17,329 bases of DNA from JAJRRA01 sp048636595 (GCA_048636595.1 JAIVWI010000045.1:1-17329), one strand, 5' to 3'; positions 1 to 8,828 are shown, counted from the stretch's first letter. Notes: generated by a model not told the origin, from the sequence alone. Made by a program: numbers and translations.

Positions 1-50
1 CCGGCGATGAACTGGTCGACCGTCTGTTGGAACTGGTTCCGGTCCCATGA
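1..50 (+). CDS. MoxR-family AAA+ ATPase, C-terminal end only (partial)
   Basis: Only the last 15 codons are in the window (reading frame starting at base 3, stop TGA at 48-50); they read GDELVDRLLELVPVP. That ending resembles the C-terminus of MoxR ATPases, which are chaperone-like AAA+ proteins encoded upstream of DUF58 and VWA genes. The stop overlaps the start of the next gene (ATGA at 47-50), so it is the upstream member of the same operon. The identification rests mainly on context, because the Walker motifs lie outside the window. Confidence 0.7.
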   Translation, partial: GDELVDRLLELVPVP

Positions 51-991
51 TGCCGGCCAGTCGCCCTTCCCGTGACGGGGATGGCATTCACCTTTCTGCG
101 GCAGAGCTTATCTCATTGCGGCCGCGATGCCACGCGCTCAGGCTGCCGATGCGGCAGCCCGCAGCCTCGGCACTGGCGGGCGCTTATCGATCGAGGTTCC
201 GTGGCCGTGGCGTGGACTTCCTCGAGTCGAGAAATTATCAGCCGGGTGACGACATCAGGAACATGGACTGGCGGGTGACCGCCCGCACCGGCCGGCCTCA
301 CACCAAGGTGTTCCAGGAAGAGCGGGAGCGGCCGGTACTGGTCGTGCTGGATGCGAGCCCCAGCCTGTATTTCGGCACGCGGCGGGTATTGAAATCCGTA
401 GCCGCAGGTCAGCTTGCTGCTGCGGTGGCCTGGTCAGCCGTCCGGCGTGGTGACCGCATCGGTGGATTTTTTTTCGCGCCGGGGCGCCATCGTGAACTGA
501 GGCCGGCCGGTGGCCGCCGGGGCGCGATGAGGATGATCCAGGGGCTGGTGGACTGGTTGCAGCCCGAACAGGTCTCCGGCGAAGGGCAGGAACCGTTGTC
601 CAGTGCGCTTGAACGGGTACGCCATACCGTGCGCCCCGGCAGCCTGGTCATTATCATCAGCGATTTTTTTGGCCTCGACGAAAACTGTAACCGTCACCTT
701 TCCCGCTTGCGGCAGCACAATGACGTGGTTGGCTGCCAGGTCCTCGATGCTGCCGAGTATCAACTCCCTGCCGGACGTTACCCGATAACGGATGGCGAAC
801 ATACCTCGCTGCTGGATATGGGGCGTAAAGATTCAAGAAGCAGGTACGAAGCCATGAGCCTCAGGCATCTCGATGAACCCCGCCGCCTGTTTCAAAAACA
901 CCAGTGTGGCTGGCTGGTACTGCATACCAGTGACGACCCGGTGGATGTCCTGGGCCGTGAATTGCGCATACTGGTCGGTCGCCCGGCCTGA
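47..991 (+). CDS. DUF58 domain-containing protein (MoxR-associated, VWA-like fold)
   Basis: This is a 314-residue protein with the DUF58 hallmark block at about residues 50-90 (SRFRGRGVDFLESRNYQPGD, then DIRNMDWRVTARTG and a TKVFQEER stretch). A degenerate MIDAS-like DASPS follows at the start of a VWA-like Rossmann fold, and VIIISDFFGL forms a later strand. No membrane segment is evident, so it is probably cytoplasmic or peripheral. DUF58 proteins are near-constant partners of MoxR ATPases and Bat VWA proteins, but their biochemical role is not established. The start overlaps the MoxR stop (ATGA), and a second ATG directly follows at base 50, so the exact start is uncertain by one codon. It is the first complete gene of the Bat-type operon. 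Confidence 0.9.
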   Translation: MMPASRPSRDGDGIHLSAAELISLRPRCHALRLPMRQPAASALAGAYRSRFRGRGVDFLESRNYQPGDDIRNMDWRVTARTGRPHTKVFQEERERPVLVVLDASPSLYFGTRRVLKSVAAGQLAAAVAWSAVRRGDRIGGFFFAPGRHRELRPAGGRRGAMRMIQGLVDWLQPEQVSGEGQEPLSSALERVRHTVRPGSLVIIISDFFGLDENCNRHLSRLRQHNDVVGCQVLDAAEYQLPAGRYPITDGEHTSLLDMGRKDSRSRYEAMSLRHLDEPRRLFQKHQCGWLVLHTSDDPVDVLGRELRILVGRPA

Positions 992-1020
992 GTCGATTAT
1001 TGTAAAGCTGCATATTGCCG

Positions 1021-1497
1021 ATGAATTCTGATCCGTCACAATTACTTGACCAGTTGCAGGACATTCATGCCGCAGGTAGTCCCCTCTGGTGGCCACCAGC
1101 TATCGGCTGGTGGGTATTGGCCCTGGCGGCGCTGTTGCTGCTTGCTGTTGCCATCCGCTTTCTGAAACGGAAGCTGGCAGCACGCAAGCGCCGCCATGAG
1201 TGGCTGCGGGCACTGGATGCCATAGGCCAGGAGTTGGATCCACAACGTGATGCCCATCAATACCTGGCTGGCCTGAATCGCCTGTTCAGGGCGGTCGCAC
1301 TGAAGGCGTTTCCCGGCACCGGCTGTGCCGGCCTGCAGGGGGAAGAGTGGGTGATATTCATCAGCTCACTGCTGCCTGAAAATTCAGATGATTCCAGCCT
1401 GTCGGCCCTTGCCCGGGGTCCCTATGAGCCGGTCCCTCATTTCGATGTCCAGGCCCTGGATGAGCATGCCAGAACGTGGGTGCTCCTCTATGGTTGA
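1021..1497 (+). CDS. DUF4381 domain-containing membrane protein
   Basis: This 158-residue protein matches the DUF4381 pattern seen between DUF58 and VWA genes in proteobacterial MoxR operons. It has a short N-terminal stretch (LLDQLQDIHAAG, then PLWWPPAIGWW), one transmembrane helix at about residues 28-47, a basic stop-transfer segment (KRKLAARKRR), and a helical cytoplasmic domain. I chose ATG 1021; a TTG two codons upstream (1015) is possible, and neither has a strong Shine-Dalgarno. Its stop lies inside the following VWA gene (8-nt overlap). The family function is unknown; it is presumably an inner-membrane component of the MoxR/Bat complex. Confidence 0.82.
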   Translation: MNSDPSQLLDQLQDIHAAGSPLWWPPAIGWWVLALAALLLLAVAIRFLKRKLAARKRRHEWLRALDAIGQELDPQRDAHQYLAGLNRLFRAVALKAFPGTGCAGLQGEEWVIFISSLLPENSDDSSLSALARGPYEPVPHFDVQALDEHARTWVLLYG

Positions 1498-2512
1498 AAG
1501 CGTATCAGCGGAAGGTCTGACCCTGCTCTGGCCCTGGTTGTTGCTCCTGCTGCCGCTGCCATGGCTGGTCAGGAAGTTTTACTCAGCGGCATCCGGGGGC
1601 AGCATGCAAGCCCTGAAAGTACCCTGGTTTTCAATGATGACCGCTCCGGGTTCTACCTGGATGAAGCAGCCGGTACTGGCTTTTGCGGCCAGCCTGGTAT
1701 GGGTTTTTTTGTTGCTTGCCGCGGCCCGTCCCCAGTGGGTGGGTGAAATTGAGAATTTGCCAATAAGCGGCAGAGACCTGTTGCTGGCGGTTGATATATC
1801 CGGCAGCATGGATACCCAGGACATGATCCTGAGCAGCAAAGCGGTCAACCGCCTGACCGTGGTTAAAAAGGTGGCCGGTGAGTTTATCCAGCGCCGCAAG
1901 GGGGACCGGGTTGGCCTGGTTCTGTTCGGCAGCCGTGCCTATCTGCAGACTCCACTGACTTTTGATACCCAGACCACCTCTATCCTGCTGGATGAATCGG
2001 AAATCGGGCTGGCGGGCCGGGAAACGGCCATCGGTGATGCAATTGGCCTGGCGGTAAAGCGCTTGCGTGAGGATGCCGCCAGTGAACGGGTACTCATCCT
2101 GCTGACTGATGGCGCAAACACCTCCGGCGAGGTGCAACCGATGCAAGCCGCGGAATTTGCCGCGCGTGAAGGCCTGAAAATTTACACCGTGGGTGTCGGC
2201 GCAGACGAGATGGTGGTGCAGGACTTTTTCGGCTCCCGCATGGTGAATCCCTCAGCCGACCTGGATGAAGATACCCTCAAAGCCATAGCCGAGCGGACAG
2301 GAGGCGCCTATTTCCGGGCCCGTGACGCCGAGGCGCTGGCCCGGATTTACGAGCAACTGGATAAACTGGAACCGGTGGAAAGCGACCAGGAGGCCATCCG
2401 GCCTGTTGATGAATTGTTCTATTTGCCCCTTTCCATTGCTTTCCTGCTGGCGCTTGCAGCGACCATGCTGGCTATGCAACCTGGGATGCGCGCGGGAGTG
2501 CCGGCCTCATGA
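1490..2512 (+). CDS. batA: BatA-like VWA-domain membrane protein
   Basis: Starting at ATG 1490 gives 340 residues. A hydrophobic segment lies at about residues 10-27, a second at about 62-79, then a von Willebrand factor A domain with an intact MIDAS (DISGS at 102-106, the later threonine in GRETAIGDA, and the aspartate in LLTDGANTSG). A C-terminal helix (about 310-330) returns to the membrane. This TM-TM-VWA-TM layout is that of BatA proteins of the aerotolerance-type operons first described in Bacteroides. A longer in-frame start at 1388 would add a Met/Pro/Ser-rich stretch read out of frame through the DUF4381 gene, so I rejected it. The stop overlaps the next start (ATGA, 2509-2512). The intact MIDAS suggests metal-dependent protein binding, but the partner is unknown. 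Confidence 0.88.
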   Translation: MVESVSAEGLTLLWPWLLLLLPLPWLVRKFYSAASGGSMQALKVPWFSMMTAPGSTWMKQPVLAFAASLVWVFLLLAAARPQWVGEIENLPISGRDLLLAVDISGSMDTQDMILSSKAVNRLTVVKKVAGEFIQRRKGDRVGLVLFGSRAYLQTPLTFDTQTTSILLDESEIGLAGRETAIGDAIGLAVKRLREDAASERVLILLTDGANTSGEVQPMQAAEFAAREGLKIYTVGVGADEMVVQDFFGSRMVNPSADLDEDTLKAIAERTGGAYFRARDAEALARIYEQLDKLEPVESDQEAIRPVDELFYLPLSIAFLLALAATMLAMQPGMRAGVPAS

Positions 2513-4212
2513 GCGAGTTGGCGCTGTTGCATTTCATTCGCCCCTGGTGGCTGCTGTTATTGCCGCTGGCGGTCATTCTGCCCTGGTTGTGGAGGCGCAC
2601 GCGCAGGCCTTCCGGAGACTGGACCCGGGCCTGTGATCCACACCTGTTGCGTTGGTTGAGCGTCAGCCAGGCAGATGGGAGATCGCGCGGTGGTGGCCGA
2701 TGGCTGGCCGGCGCGGCGGTGTTGATCTCGATCCTGGCATTGGCCGGTCCAAGCTGGCAAAAATTGCCGGGCAGTTCTTTTTCGGCCCGGGACGCCCGCA
2801 TGATTGTGCTCGACCTGTCACGTTCAATGCTGGCGCAAGATCTGCGTCCGAATCGCCTGACCCGGGCCCGTTTCCGGCTCGCTGACCAGCTGGAGATGAC
2901 GCAGGAAGGCCAGGTCGGCCTGGTTTCCTACGCGGGTGACGCCTACATAGTTTCGCCGCTGACCAGTGATATGAATACCATTGCCAACCTGTTGCCGGCC
3001 TTGCAGCCCGATATCATCCCGGTTGCGGGCAGCAGGGCAGACCGGGCCCTGGAAATGGCCGCATCCCTGCTGGGCCGCGCCGGCCTCAGCCACGGTGAAA
3101 TTCTGCTGGTTACGGACTCGGCAGATTCCGCTGATGCGGCCAGGGCGAGGGACCTGAAGAATGATGGCATCATCACATCTGTACTTGCCGTGGGTACTGT
3201 TGAAGGGTCTCCGATTCCCAGTGGTGGAGGTTTTGTCAGTGACCGTTCCGGCAACGTGGTGATCGCCCGGCTGGACCGTGCAAGCCTGCAGGCCGTAGCA
3301 GAAGCGGGCGGCGGCAGGTACATGGAGCTGGGCCCAGGCGTTGCGGAAACTTCCTTGTGGCTGGAACAGGATGGCAGTGAATTTGCGCGTCGTGAAGAAG
3401 CGCTGGGGGAACGCTGGCAAGATGCCGGTCCCTGGTTCGTGCTGTTGTTGCTGCCACTGGCATTACTTGGATTCAGGCGGGGCCTTTTGTTCATACTTCC
3501 CCTGGCGCTCCTCCCCGGGCTGTTCTGGCCGCCGTCAGCGAGTGCCGGTTGGTGGGACGATACCTGGCAGAGAAAGGACCAGCAGGCTTACCAGGCATTG
3601 CAGGTGGATGACGCGGAAAAGGCTGCGGCGCTGGCAGTCGACCCGGCATTGTCCGGACAAGCCTGGTACCGCAGTGGTGAGCATGCCAATGCAGTTGAGG
3701 CCTGGTCGCGGCTGGATGAAGCCGACGCTCACTATAACCGCGGTAATGCCCTGGCTCACCTGGGGGAATACGAGGCGGCCATCAAGGCTTATGATGAGGC
3801 GCTCGCCATTGAGCCGGACATGGAAGATGCATTGGCCAACCGTGCACTGCTTGAGCAGATGAAACAACAGCAGGAGCAACAACAGGAAGGCGAATCCGGG
3901 GAGAGCGAGCCTTCGGAGGATCAGAGCGAAGGAGATTCTGCGCAGCAGTCTGAGGGTGAGGATGGCGAAGAGAGTGACTCATCCGACGAGCAGGAAGGCG
4001 AGCAGCAGGATAGTGACCAGGGGGAAGGGGAGACGGGCGAGGAGGAAGGCGAGCCGGTAGATTATTCAGAAGCCTGGTCGGAGGAAGACGCCCAGGCCAT
4101 GGAGCAGTGGCTGCGTCGGATTCCGGATGACCCTGGCGGTTTGCTACGGCGCAAATTCAGGAATCAACATCAGCGCCGTGGCGCACCAAAAGATGAGACC
4201 GAAACGTGGTAA
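2509..4212 (+). CDS. batB: BatB/BatC-like VWA and TPR fusion protein
   Basis: This 567-residue protein joins two Bat modules. Residues about 12-28 and 64-80 are membrane helices. The VWA domain has a MIDAS DLSRS at 102-106 and LLVTDSADS later. Two more hydrophobic segments lie near 309-345. A tetratricopeptide repeat (DAHYNRGNALAHLGEYEAAI onward) begins near residue 405. Residues about 451-523 are a low-complexity Gln/Glu/Ser/Asp-rich linker, and the tail is basic (WLRRIPDDPGGLLRRKFR). Separate BatB and BatC genes occur in Bacteroides; gammaproteobacteria commonly carry this fused form. The TPR is likely periplasmic and used for protein contacts. Its stop overlaps the GTG proposed for the next gene by 7 nt. 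Confidence 0.87.
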   Translation: MSELALLHFIRPWWLLLLPLAVILPWLWRRTRRPSGDWTRACDPHLLRWLSVSQADGRSRGGGRWLAGAAVLISILALAGPSWQKLPGSSFSARDARMIVLDLSRSMLAQDLRPNRLTRARFRLADQLEMTQEGQVGLVSYAGDAYIVSPLTSDMNTIANLLPALQPDIIPVAGSRADRALEMAASLLGRAGLSHGEILLVTDSADSADAARARDLKNDGIITSVLAVGTVEGSPIPSGGGFVSDRSGNVVIARLDRASLQAVAEAGGGRYMELGPGVAETSLWLEQDGSEFARREEALGERWQDAGPWFVLLLLPLALLGFRRGLLFILPLALLPGLFWPPSASAGWWDDTWQRKDQQAYQALQVDDAEKAAALAVDPALSGQAWYRSGEHANAVEAWSRLDEADAHYNRGNALAHLGEYEAAIKAYDEALAIEPDMEDALANRALLEQMKQQQEQQQEGESGESEPSEDQSEGDSAQQSEGEDGEESDSSDEQEGEQQDSDQGEGETGEEEGEPVDYSEAWSEEDAQAMEQWLRRIPDDPGGLLRRKFRNQHQRRGAPKDETETW

Positions 4213-5984
4213 ACAGAATCAGGAATGGCAAAACCAGGATTGGTGAGGTGAAGACCGGCGAGATCATGCCCAGTGAGATCAGGACTGGCTGCAGGTTCAG
4301 GTATTTCCTGCTGGCCCTGCTGGTGCTGTGGCTTGCGCCGCTGCAGGCCGCAGACGTGAGTGTGAAACTCGACCGTAACAGTATCGTCGAGGGTGAAACT
4401 GTCACGTTGACACTACAAACCGACGACCCCAGGCAAAATCTCGATGCCGACCTGTCGCTACTGGAAAATGATTTTGTAGTGCTGGACCGGCGGTCTGAGA
4501 CCCAGATGTCCATCGTCAATGGCCGCCAGTCCGCCACTGTCCGGCTGATGCTGGTGCTGGAGCCACGGCGCAGCGGTGACCTGCAGATTCCACCTCTGAA
4601 AGTGGGGGCAGGCACAACCCGGGCCATAAACCTGCATGTAGACCCTGCACCCGAACTTGAACCCGGAGAGTTACCGCCGGTTTTCATTGAAGTCGACGTC
4701 ACGCCTGAAGCTTCGCCTCATTACGTTAACGCGCAACTGGGCTTGACCGTACGCGTGTTCTACAGGCAAAACCTGACCGAGGCAGCCATCAGCCAGCCAG
4801 AGCCTGCGCCGGCCTCGGTGCGCCTGCTGGATGAACTGGCTTTCCAGGCAGACAGAAACGGTGTTCGTTATCGTGTTTTGGAGCGGCGCTACGCAATTTT
4901 TCCGGAACGCTCAGGGGAACTGACGATTCCGCCTTTGCAATTGTCGGGCCGCCTGGTGGAGCGCCGGAAAGATCGTTTGTGGCAGCCTTCCGTGCGGGGC
5001 CGCCGGATAGAGGTAAAAAGCGATGCGATCCAGTTGACCATCCAGCCCAGGCCGGGCGCCGCGGCCGGTGATTCATGGCAGCCTGCACGTCAATTGGAGT
5101 TATCGGAGCAGATATCGGCGTCAGACGGCCTCCGGGTTGGCGAGCCCGTGACGCGTACCGTGATCGTCGATGCCGTGGGGCTGGAAGAGCACATGATTAC
5201 CGAACCGGGTTGGCCTGAAATCAGCAATGTCCGGATCTACCCGGACCAGCCGCAGGGCATCAGCCGGGACGACGGACAGTGGGTGCTGGGCCACAAGGAA
5301 TTCCGCTACGCCGTTGTGCCTGAAAAGGAAGGGGAACTGGTCCTGCCGGAACTGACGGTTAACTGGTGGGATACCGTAAATGATCGTCAGCGCACCTCAG
5401 TGCTCCCCTCACGCGTGATCCAGGTAGAGCCATCAGCCGTGACACCTTTGCCGCAGCAAGCCCTGGCGGCGCCTGCTTCCGGGGCTGCCGGTACTCTTCG
5501 AAATCCCGGTGGCAATGACGGACCGGCCTACTGGCGCTGGCTGACCCTCCTGTTTGCCTTCCTGTGGCTGACAACACTGGCTGCCTTCTGGCGAAGGCGT
5601 ACGCGGAGCACGAGCCAGGGGAGCAACAGGCAAACCGAACCGGGCGAAGACGAGTCCCGGCTCCTCAAAAGTCTGAAACAGGCCTGTAATCTTGGAGACA
5701 GCGGACAAGCGCGCCGGGCCCTGGGCGCCTGGCTCGACCGGTTTGGTCCGATAAATGCGTCGGGCAGTTTGCTCAGTTTCGCAGCAGATATTGAAGATCA
5801 ATCCCTGCGGGCCGGTGTTTACGCCATGGACGCAGACGGCTTTCGCCCGGACAGCAATGGGAGTTGGGACAGCAAACAATTCTGGAAACAATTCGAAACC
5901 TGGCGCAAAGCCTGGCAAGCCTCCTCTGTCACTGAAAAGCCCCCCATCACCGACCTCTACGCCAAAGAAAACCGTGAGGTGTAA
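4206..5984 (+). CDS. batD: BatD-like membrane-anchored periplasmic protein
   Basis: This is a 592-residue protein from GTG 4206, or 572 from ATG 4266. A signal peptide (FRYFLLALLVLWLAPLQA) with likely cleavage before ADVSV precedes beta-rich repeats beginning VKLDRNSIVEGETVTLTL, typical of BatD. A C-terminal helix lies near residues 442-462 (YWRWLTLLFAFLWLTTLAAF), followed by a basic cytoplasmic tail of about 125 residues. This is the standard BatD layout: a large periplasmic domain held by one C-terminal helix. The GTG start lies inside the previous gene and has an AGATGAGA-like ribosome site, but it leaves about 20 residues before the signal peptide; ATG 4266 would give a conventional n-region. 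BatD is the last operon member and converges on the SPOR gene. Confidence 0.85.
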   Translation: MVNRIRNGKTRIGEVKTGEIMPSEIRTGCRFRYFLLALLVLWLAPLQAADVSVKLDRNSIVEGETVTLTLQTDDPRQNLDADLSLLENDFVVLDRRSETQMSIVNGRQSATVRLMLVLEPRRSGDLQIPPLKVGAGTTRAINLHVDPAPELEPGELPPVFIEVDVTPEASPHYVNAQLGLTVRVFYRQNLTEAAISQPEPAPASVRLLDELAFQADRNGVRYRVLERRYAIFPERSGELTIPPLQLSGRLVERRKDRLWQPSVRGRRIEVKSDAIQLTIQPRPGAAAGDSWQPARQLELSEQISASDGLRVGEPVTRTVIVDAVGLEEHMITEPGWPEISNVRIYPDQPQGISRDDGQWVLGHKEFRYAVVPEKEGELVLPELTVNWWDTVNDRQRTSVLPSRVIQVEPSAVTPLPQQALAAPASGAAGTLRNPGGNDGPAYWRWLTLLFAFLWLTTLAAFWRRRTRSTSQGSNRQTEPGEDESRLLKSLKQACNLGDSGQARRALGAWLDRFGPINASGSLLSFAADIEDQSLRAGVYAMDADGFRPDSNGSWDSKQFWKQFETWRKAWQASSVTEKPPITDLYAKENREV

Positions 5985-6039
5985 CTCACACGCTGGCAAG
6001 AATGGGCGTTGAACTGGACTGATATCGCTTAGATCCCGC

Positions 6040-6633
6040 TTACGGGTTCTTCATGACCAGGCTGTCGATGCCGTTTTCGGCGAGTTGGTTCCTTAATTCG
6101 TCGGCCTTGCGCGCGCCGGCGACGGGACCGATGCGCACACGGTTCCAGGTGGCTTCGTTAACCGTAACGGTCTGAATCCTGGCAACGATACCGATCAGCG
6201 CCAGGCGGGCTTTTAATTGTTCGGCATCGCCGGCTTGCCTGAAGGAACCTACTTGCAGGAGGTAGCTGCCTGTATCGGTATCCGGGGCCGTCTCCTGGAC
6301 ATTCTCCTGCCCCGTCGCCTGCCCATCCTTCTGATCGGAGTTTTGTCCGGGAACAACTACCTCCATTTCCGGCAGGACGGTGAAGAAATCGTAATGGGGT
6401 TTGTCCTGCTCGGCATCGGCAGATGTAATACCATCCGCAATCGCGGGCTCAGGCTGCTGCCGGGATGATGATTCGCCCGCTACCGGTTGCTCGATCCGGG
6501 CTGCCGGGATATAGCCCTTGGCAAAAAGATACCATGCGAGACCAAGACCGATCAGGATGCCGGTGAACAACCACATCCATGCCGGTGTTCCCTGCCTGCC
6601 TCCGCTTGATTTTTTTCGCCTGTTTTTCGCCAT
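6040..6633 (-). CDS. SPOR-domain cell-division-type protein (FtsN-like)
   Basis: This 197-residue protein has a basic cytoplasmic N-terminus (MAKNRRKKSSGGRQG), one transmembrane helix at about 18-38, a Pro/Gln/Glu/Asp-rich periplasmic linker, and a C-terminal SPOR domain at about 122-195 (YLLQVGSFRQAGDAEQLKAR and the paired NRVRIGP motif). SPOR domains bind glycan strands lacking stem peptides at the septum, so a periplasmic role in division or envelope remodelling is expected. The ATG directly follows the argS stop with no spacer, and the argS end (GAGGAAATGTGA) supplies its ribosome site, so the two are translationally coupled. An SPOR gene after argS is common in gammaproteobacteria. It resembles FtsN in layout, but orthology cannot be fixed here. 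Confidence 0.88.
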   Translation of the reverse strand: MAKNRRKKSSGGRQGTPAWMWLFTGILIGLGLAWYLFAKGYIPAARIEQPVAGESSSRQQPEPAIADGITSADAEQDKPHYDFFTVLPEMEVVVPGQNSDQKDGQATGQENVQETAPDTDTGSYLLQVGSFRQAGDAEQLKARLALIGIVARIQTVTVNEATWNRVRIGPVAGARKADELRNQLAENGIDSLVMKNP

Positions 6634-8394
6634 TCACATTTCCTCCGGAGCAAAAACTCCCAGCAGAGCCAGGCCTTTCTTCAAAATTACTTTTGTCGCC
6701 AGGATCAGGTTCAGCCGGGCATTGCGGAGATTTTCCTCTTTCACGAGGAATTGATGTGCGTTGTAGTAGGCATGCAAATCGGTAGCCACGGAGTGGAGAT
6801 AGTGAGCCAGGAGGTGAGGCGTACGGCTACGCGCTGCGGATTCTATGGTTTCTGGGAAACGGCTCAATGTGCGTGTCAGCGCCAATTCGTGATCCTCGGT
6901 CAACAGGTCCAGTGCAGCCTCCCCGATGGCTTCATTGTGATACAAGTCCTTCTGTTCCAGGTTGCGGAGAACGCTGCAAATCCGGGCGTGAGCATACTGG
7001 ATATAATACACGGGGTTTTCGTTGCTGTGCGACTTCGCCAGGTCGATATCGAAATCCAGATGTTGTTCGTGCGAGCGCATGATGTAAAAGAAACGGGCAG
7101 CGTCTTTGCCTACTTCATCGCGCAACTCGCGTAAAGTAATGAACTGCCCAGAGCGGGTCGACATCTGTACTTTTTTACCCTGGCGGAATAATACCGCGAA
7201 CTGGATCAGCATGACCTCCAGCCGGTCTGGATCCTCACCCAGGCCTTTGGCCGCGGCGCGCAGGCGGGGCACGTATCCGTGATGATCGGCCCCGAGTACG
7301 TAGATGGCGCGGTCAAAACCGCGTTCGATTTTGTCCAGAAAATAGGCAATATCCGATGCAAAATACGTGGTCCGGCCGTTCTCACGAATGACGACCCGGT
7401 CTTTCTCGTCACCCAGGGCCGAGGCGCGAAACCAGGTTGCACCGTCCTTTACGTACAAGTGATCGTTTTCACGCAGACGCTCAATCGCACGTTCGACAGC
7501 GCCACTGTTTTCCAACTGTTGTTCAGAAAACCACAGGTCGAAACGCACGTCAAAGTCGGACAGGTCATCCTTGATATCATCCAGGATGCTGTTCAGGGCC
7601 GCATTGAAAAAAATGGAATAGCCTTTTTTCCCCAATAGTTTCCGGGCACGGTTGATCAGGGCGTCAATGTGAATTTCCCCATCTCCGCCCTCGGTCATTG
7701 ACGGTGGCAAGCCGTCTTCAACATCCTGGCCGGTGAAACGCCACTTGTCACCGTGGTCAGCCCTTATTATGCGGGCGATGTCATAAATGTAGTCTCCCTG
7801 ATAACCATTTTCCGGAAACAGTACCTGCTCGCCACACAACTCGAGGTAACGTAACCAGACGCATGCGGCCAGGATATCCATCTGGCGGCCGTTGTCGTTG
7901 ACGTAATATTCCCTCTGAACCTTGTGTCCCGCACACTCAAGAATGTTACCCAGGCTGTCACCATAAGCGGCCCCACGACCGTGCCCCACGTGGAGTGGTC
8001 CGGTGGGATTGGCCGATACATACTCCAGCGTGATGTTTTCTTGTATTTCAGGGGTCAGGTTTCCGTATTGATCACCCTGGCGGAGTACATCCTTGATTAC
8101 CCCGGACAGCGCCAGGCGGTTGAGAAAGAAATTAATAAATCCGGGACCGGCGATTTCGGTCCGCTCAAGCTGCCGGGAGCGTGGCAGACGGTTGATTATG
8201 GCCTGGGCCAGTTCGCGTGGCGGCATGCCTGCAGCTTTGCACAGGGCCAATGCAAGGTTCGACGCGAATTCGCCATGTTCCGGAGAACGGGTCCGTTCCA
8301 GTTGAACCTCAGGTTCGGACTCTGCGGGTAACACACCTTCACGCTGCAAATGCAGCAGGGACTGTGCCAGCAATTCTTCTATATGTTCTTTCAC
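6634..8394 (-). CDS. argS: Arginyl-tRNA synthetase
   Basis: This is a full-length class I arginyl-tRNA synthetase of 586 residues that charges tRNA-Arg in the cytoplasm. The N-terminal Arg-tRNA-synthetase domain leads to SANPTGPLHVGHGRGAA, with the HIGH signature as HVGH at 135-138. The KMSKS position reads VQMSTRSG at 409-416, the usual ArgRS variant rather than a defect. The C-terminal DALR anticodon-binding domain ends LALLGVFAPEEM, typical of the family. The start is GTG (8392-8394), because MKEHIEELL fits the family N-terminus and no in-frame ATG lies upstream; its Shine-Dalgarno is weak. A promoter and a palindrome lie 50-90 nt upstream. Confidence 0.97.
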   Translation of the reverse strand: MKEHIEELLAQSLLHLQREGVLPAESEPEVQLERTRSPEHGEFASNLALALCKAAGMPPRELAQAIINRLPRSRQLERTEIAGPGFINFFLNRLALSGVIKDVLRQGDQYGNLTPEIQENITLEYVSANPTGPLHVGHGRGAAYGDSLGNILECAGHKVQREYYVNDNGRQMDILAACVWLRYLELCGEQVLFPENGYQGDYIYDIARIIRADHGDKWRFTGQDVEDGLPPSMTEGGDGEIHIDALINRARKLLGKKGYSIFFNAALNSILDDIKDDLSDFDVRFDLWFSEQQLENSGAVERAIERLRENDHLYVKDGATWFRASALGDEKDRVVIRENGRTTYFASDIAYFLDKIERGFDRAIYVLGADHHGYVPRLRAAAKGLGEDPDRLEVMLIQFAVLFRQGKKVQMSTRSGQFITLRELRDEVGKDAARFFYIMRSHEQHLDFDIDLAKSHSNENPVYYIQYAHARICSVLRNLEQKDLYHNEAIGEAALDLLTEDHELALTRTLSRFPETIESAARSRTPHLLAHYLHSVATDLHAYYNAHQFLVKEENLRNARLNLILATKVILKKGLALLGVFAPEEM

Positions 8395-8443
8395 GGGATG
8401 GGTCTCTTGCCTGCTGTCGCCAGAAGGACCTTGAAAACGGCAT

Positions 8444-8472
8444 ATTGTAAACCCTCGGGTGTGGCAGGTGAA
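8444..8472 (-). promoter_or_regulatory. Putative sigma70 promoter of argS
   Basis: On the minus strand the sequence reads TTCACC (plus 8467-8472), a 17-nt spacer, then TACAAT (plus 8444-8449). Matches to the consensus are 4/6 and 5/6 with optimal spacing. It would start transcription near 8437, about 43 nt before the argS GTG. Confidence 0.5.
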
Positions 8473-8485
8473 AGATTGTTCACCT
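8466..8485. promoter_or_regulatory. Perfect palindrome AGGTGAA-N6-TTCACCT over the argS -35 (operator candidate)
   Basis: A 7-bp perfect inverted repeat with a 6-bp spacer covers the whole proposed -35 element of argS. A second pair of related half-sites, GGTGA (8514-8518) and TCACC (8526-8530), lies about 30 bp further upstream. The symmetry and position fit a dimeric repressor or activator site. The protein is unknown. Confidence 0.4.
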
Positions 8486-8726
8486 CAATTACCGCCCGCG
8501 TGACGTTCCGTGCGGTGAGTAGTGGTCACCAATTGCGTCAATATCAGCTACAAGGCTGTGGATAACTCTGTGTGTAATTCACAATCAGTGGAGGTGTGGG
8601 CAGGACCTGTTTGCATGGCCGGGATATGTTGTGGATTCATCTATATTGCATAAATATATAAATATCATTGAATTACACGAGATTCTTACTACAGAATGGT
8701 TAGAAATCTGAATAAGTTAATGATTA

Positions 8727-8754
8727 TTGATTGGCAACACATTCTGTGTATAAA
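8727..8754 (+). promoter_or_regulatory. Possible promoter for dctM
   Basis: TTGATT (8727-8732), a 16-nt spacer and TATAAA (8749-8754) match sigma70 elements at 4/6 and 5/6. It points at dctM about 120 nt downstream. One DnaA-box-like nonamer (8745-8753) overlaps the -10. The region is AT-rich, so chance matches are likely. Confidence 0.3.
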
Positions 8755-8778
8755 AAATTTGTTCATTAGGTTCTTTGG

Positions 8779-8807
8779 AGCAGGCTTGCAGTGATAACAT
8801 GCCTGCT
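8779..8807. repeat. Inverted repeat AGCAGGC-N15-GCCTGCT upstream of dctM
   Basis: Perfect 7-bp arms (8779-8785 and 8801-8807) flank a 15-nt loop, between the proposed promoter and dctM. It is followed by TTCTTG rather than a long T run. It could be an operator, a leader hairpin or a weak attenuator. Confidence 0.3.
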
Positions 8808-8828
8808 TCTTGAACGGGTGGGAAACCT

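Noticed and set aside
2824..3420. Long open frames on the minus strand opposite the VWA-TPR gene
   Set aside because: They have no recognisable domain and mirror a well-supported gene; long antisense frames are common in GC-rich coding DNA.
7165..7188. ArgS appears to lack a canonical KMSKS lysine
   Set aside because: VQMSTRSG is the normal form in many arginyl-tRNA synthetases, so this is not a defect.
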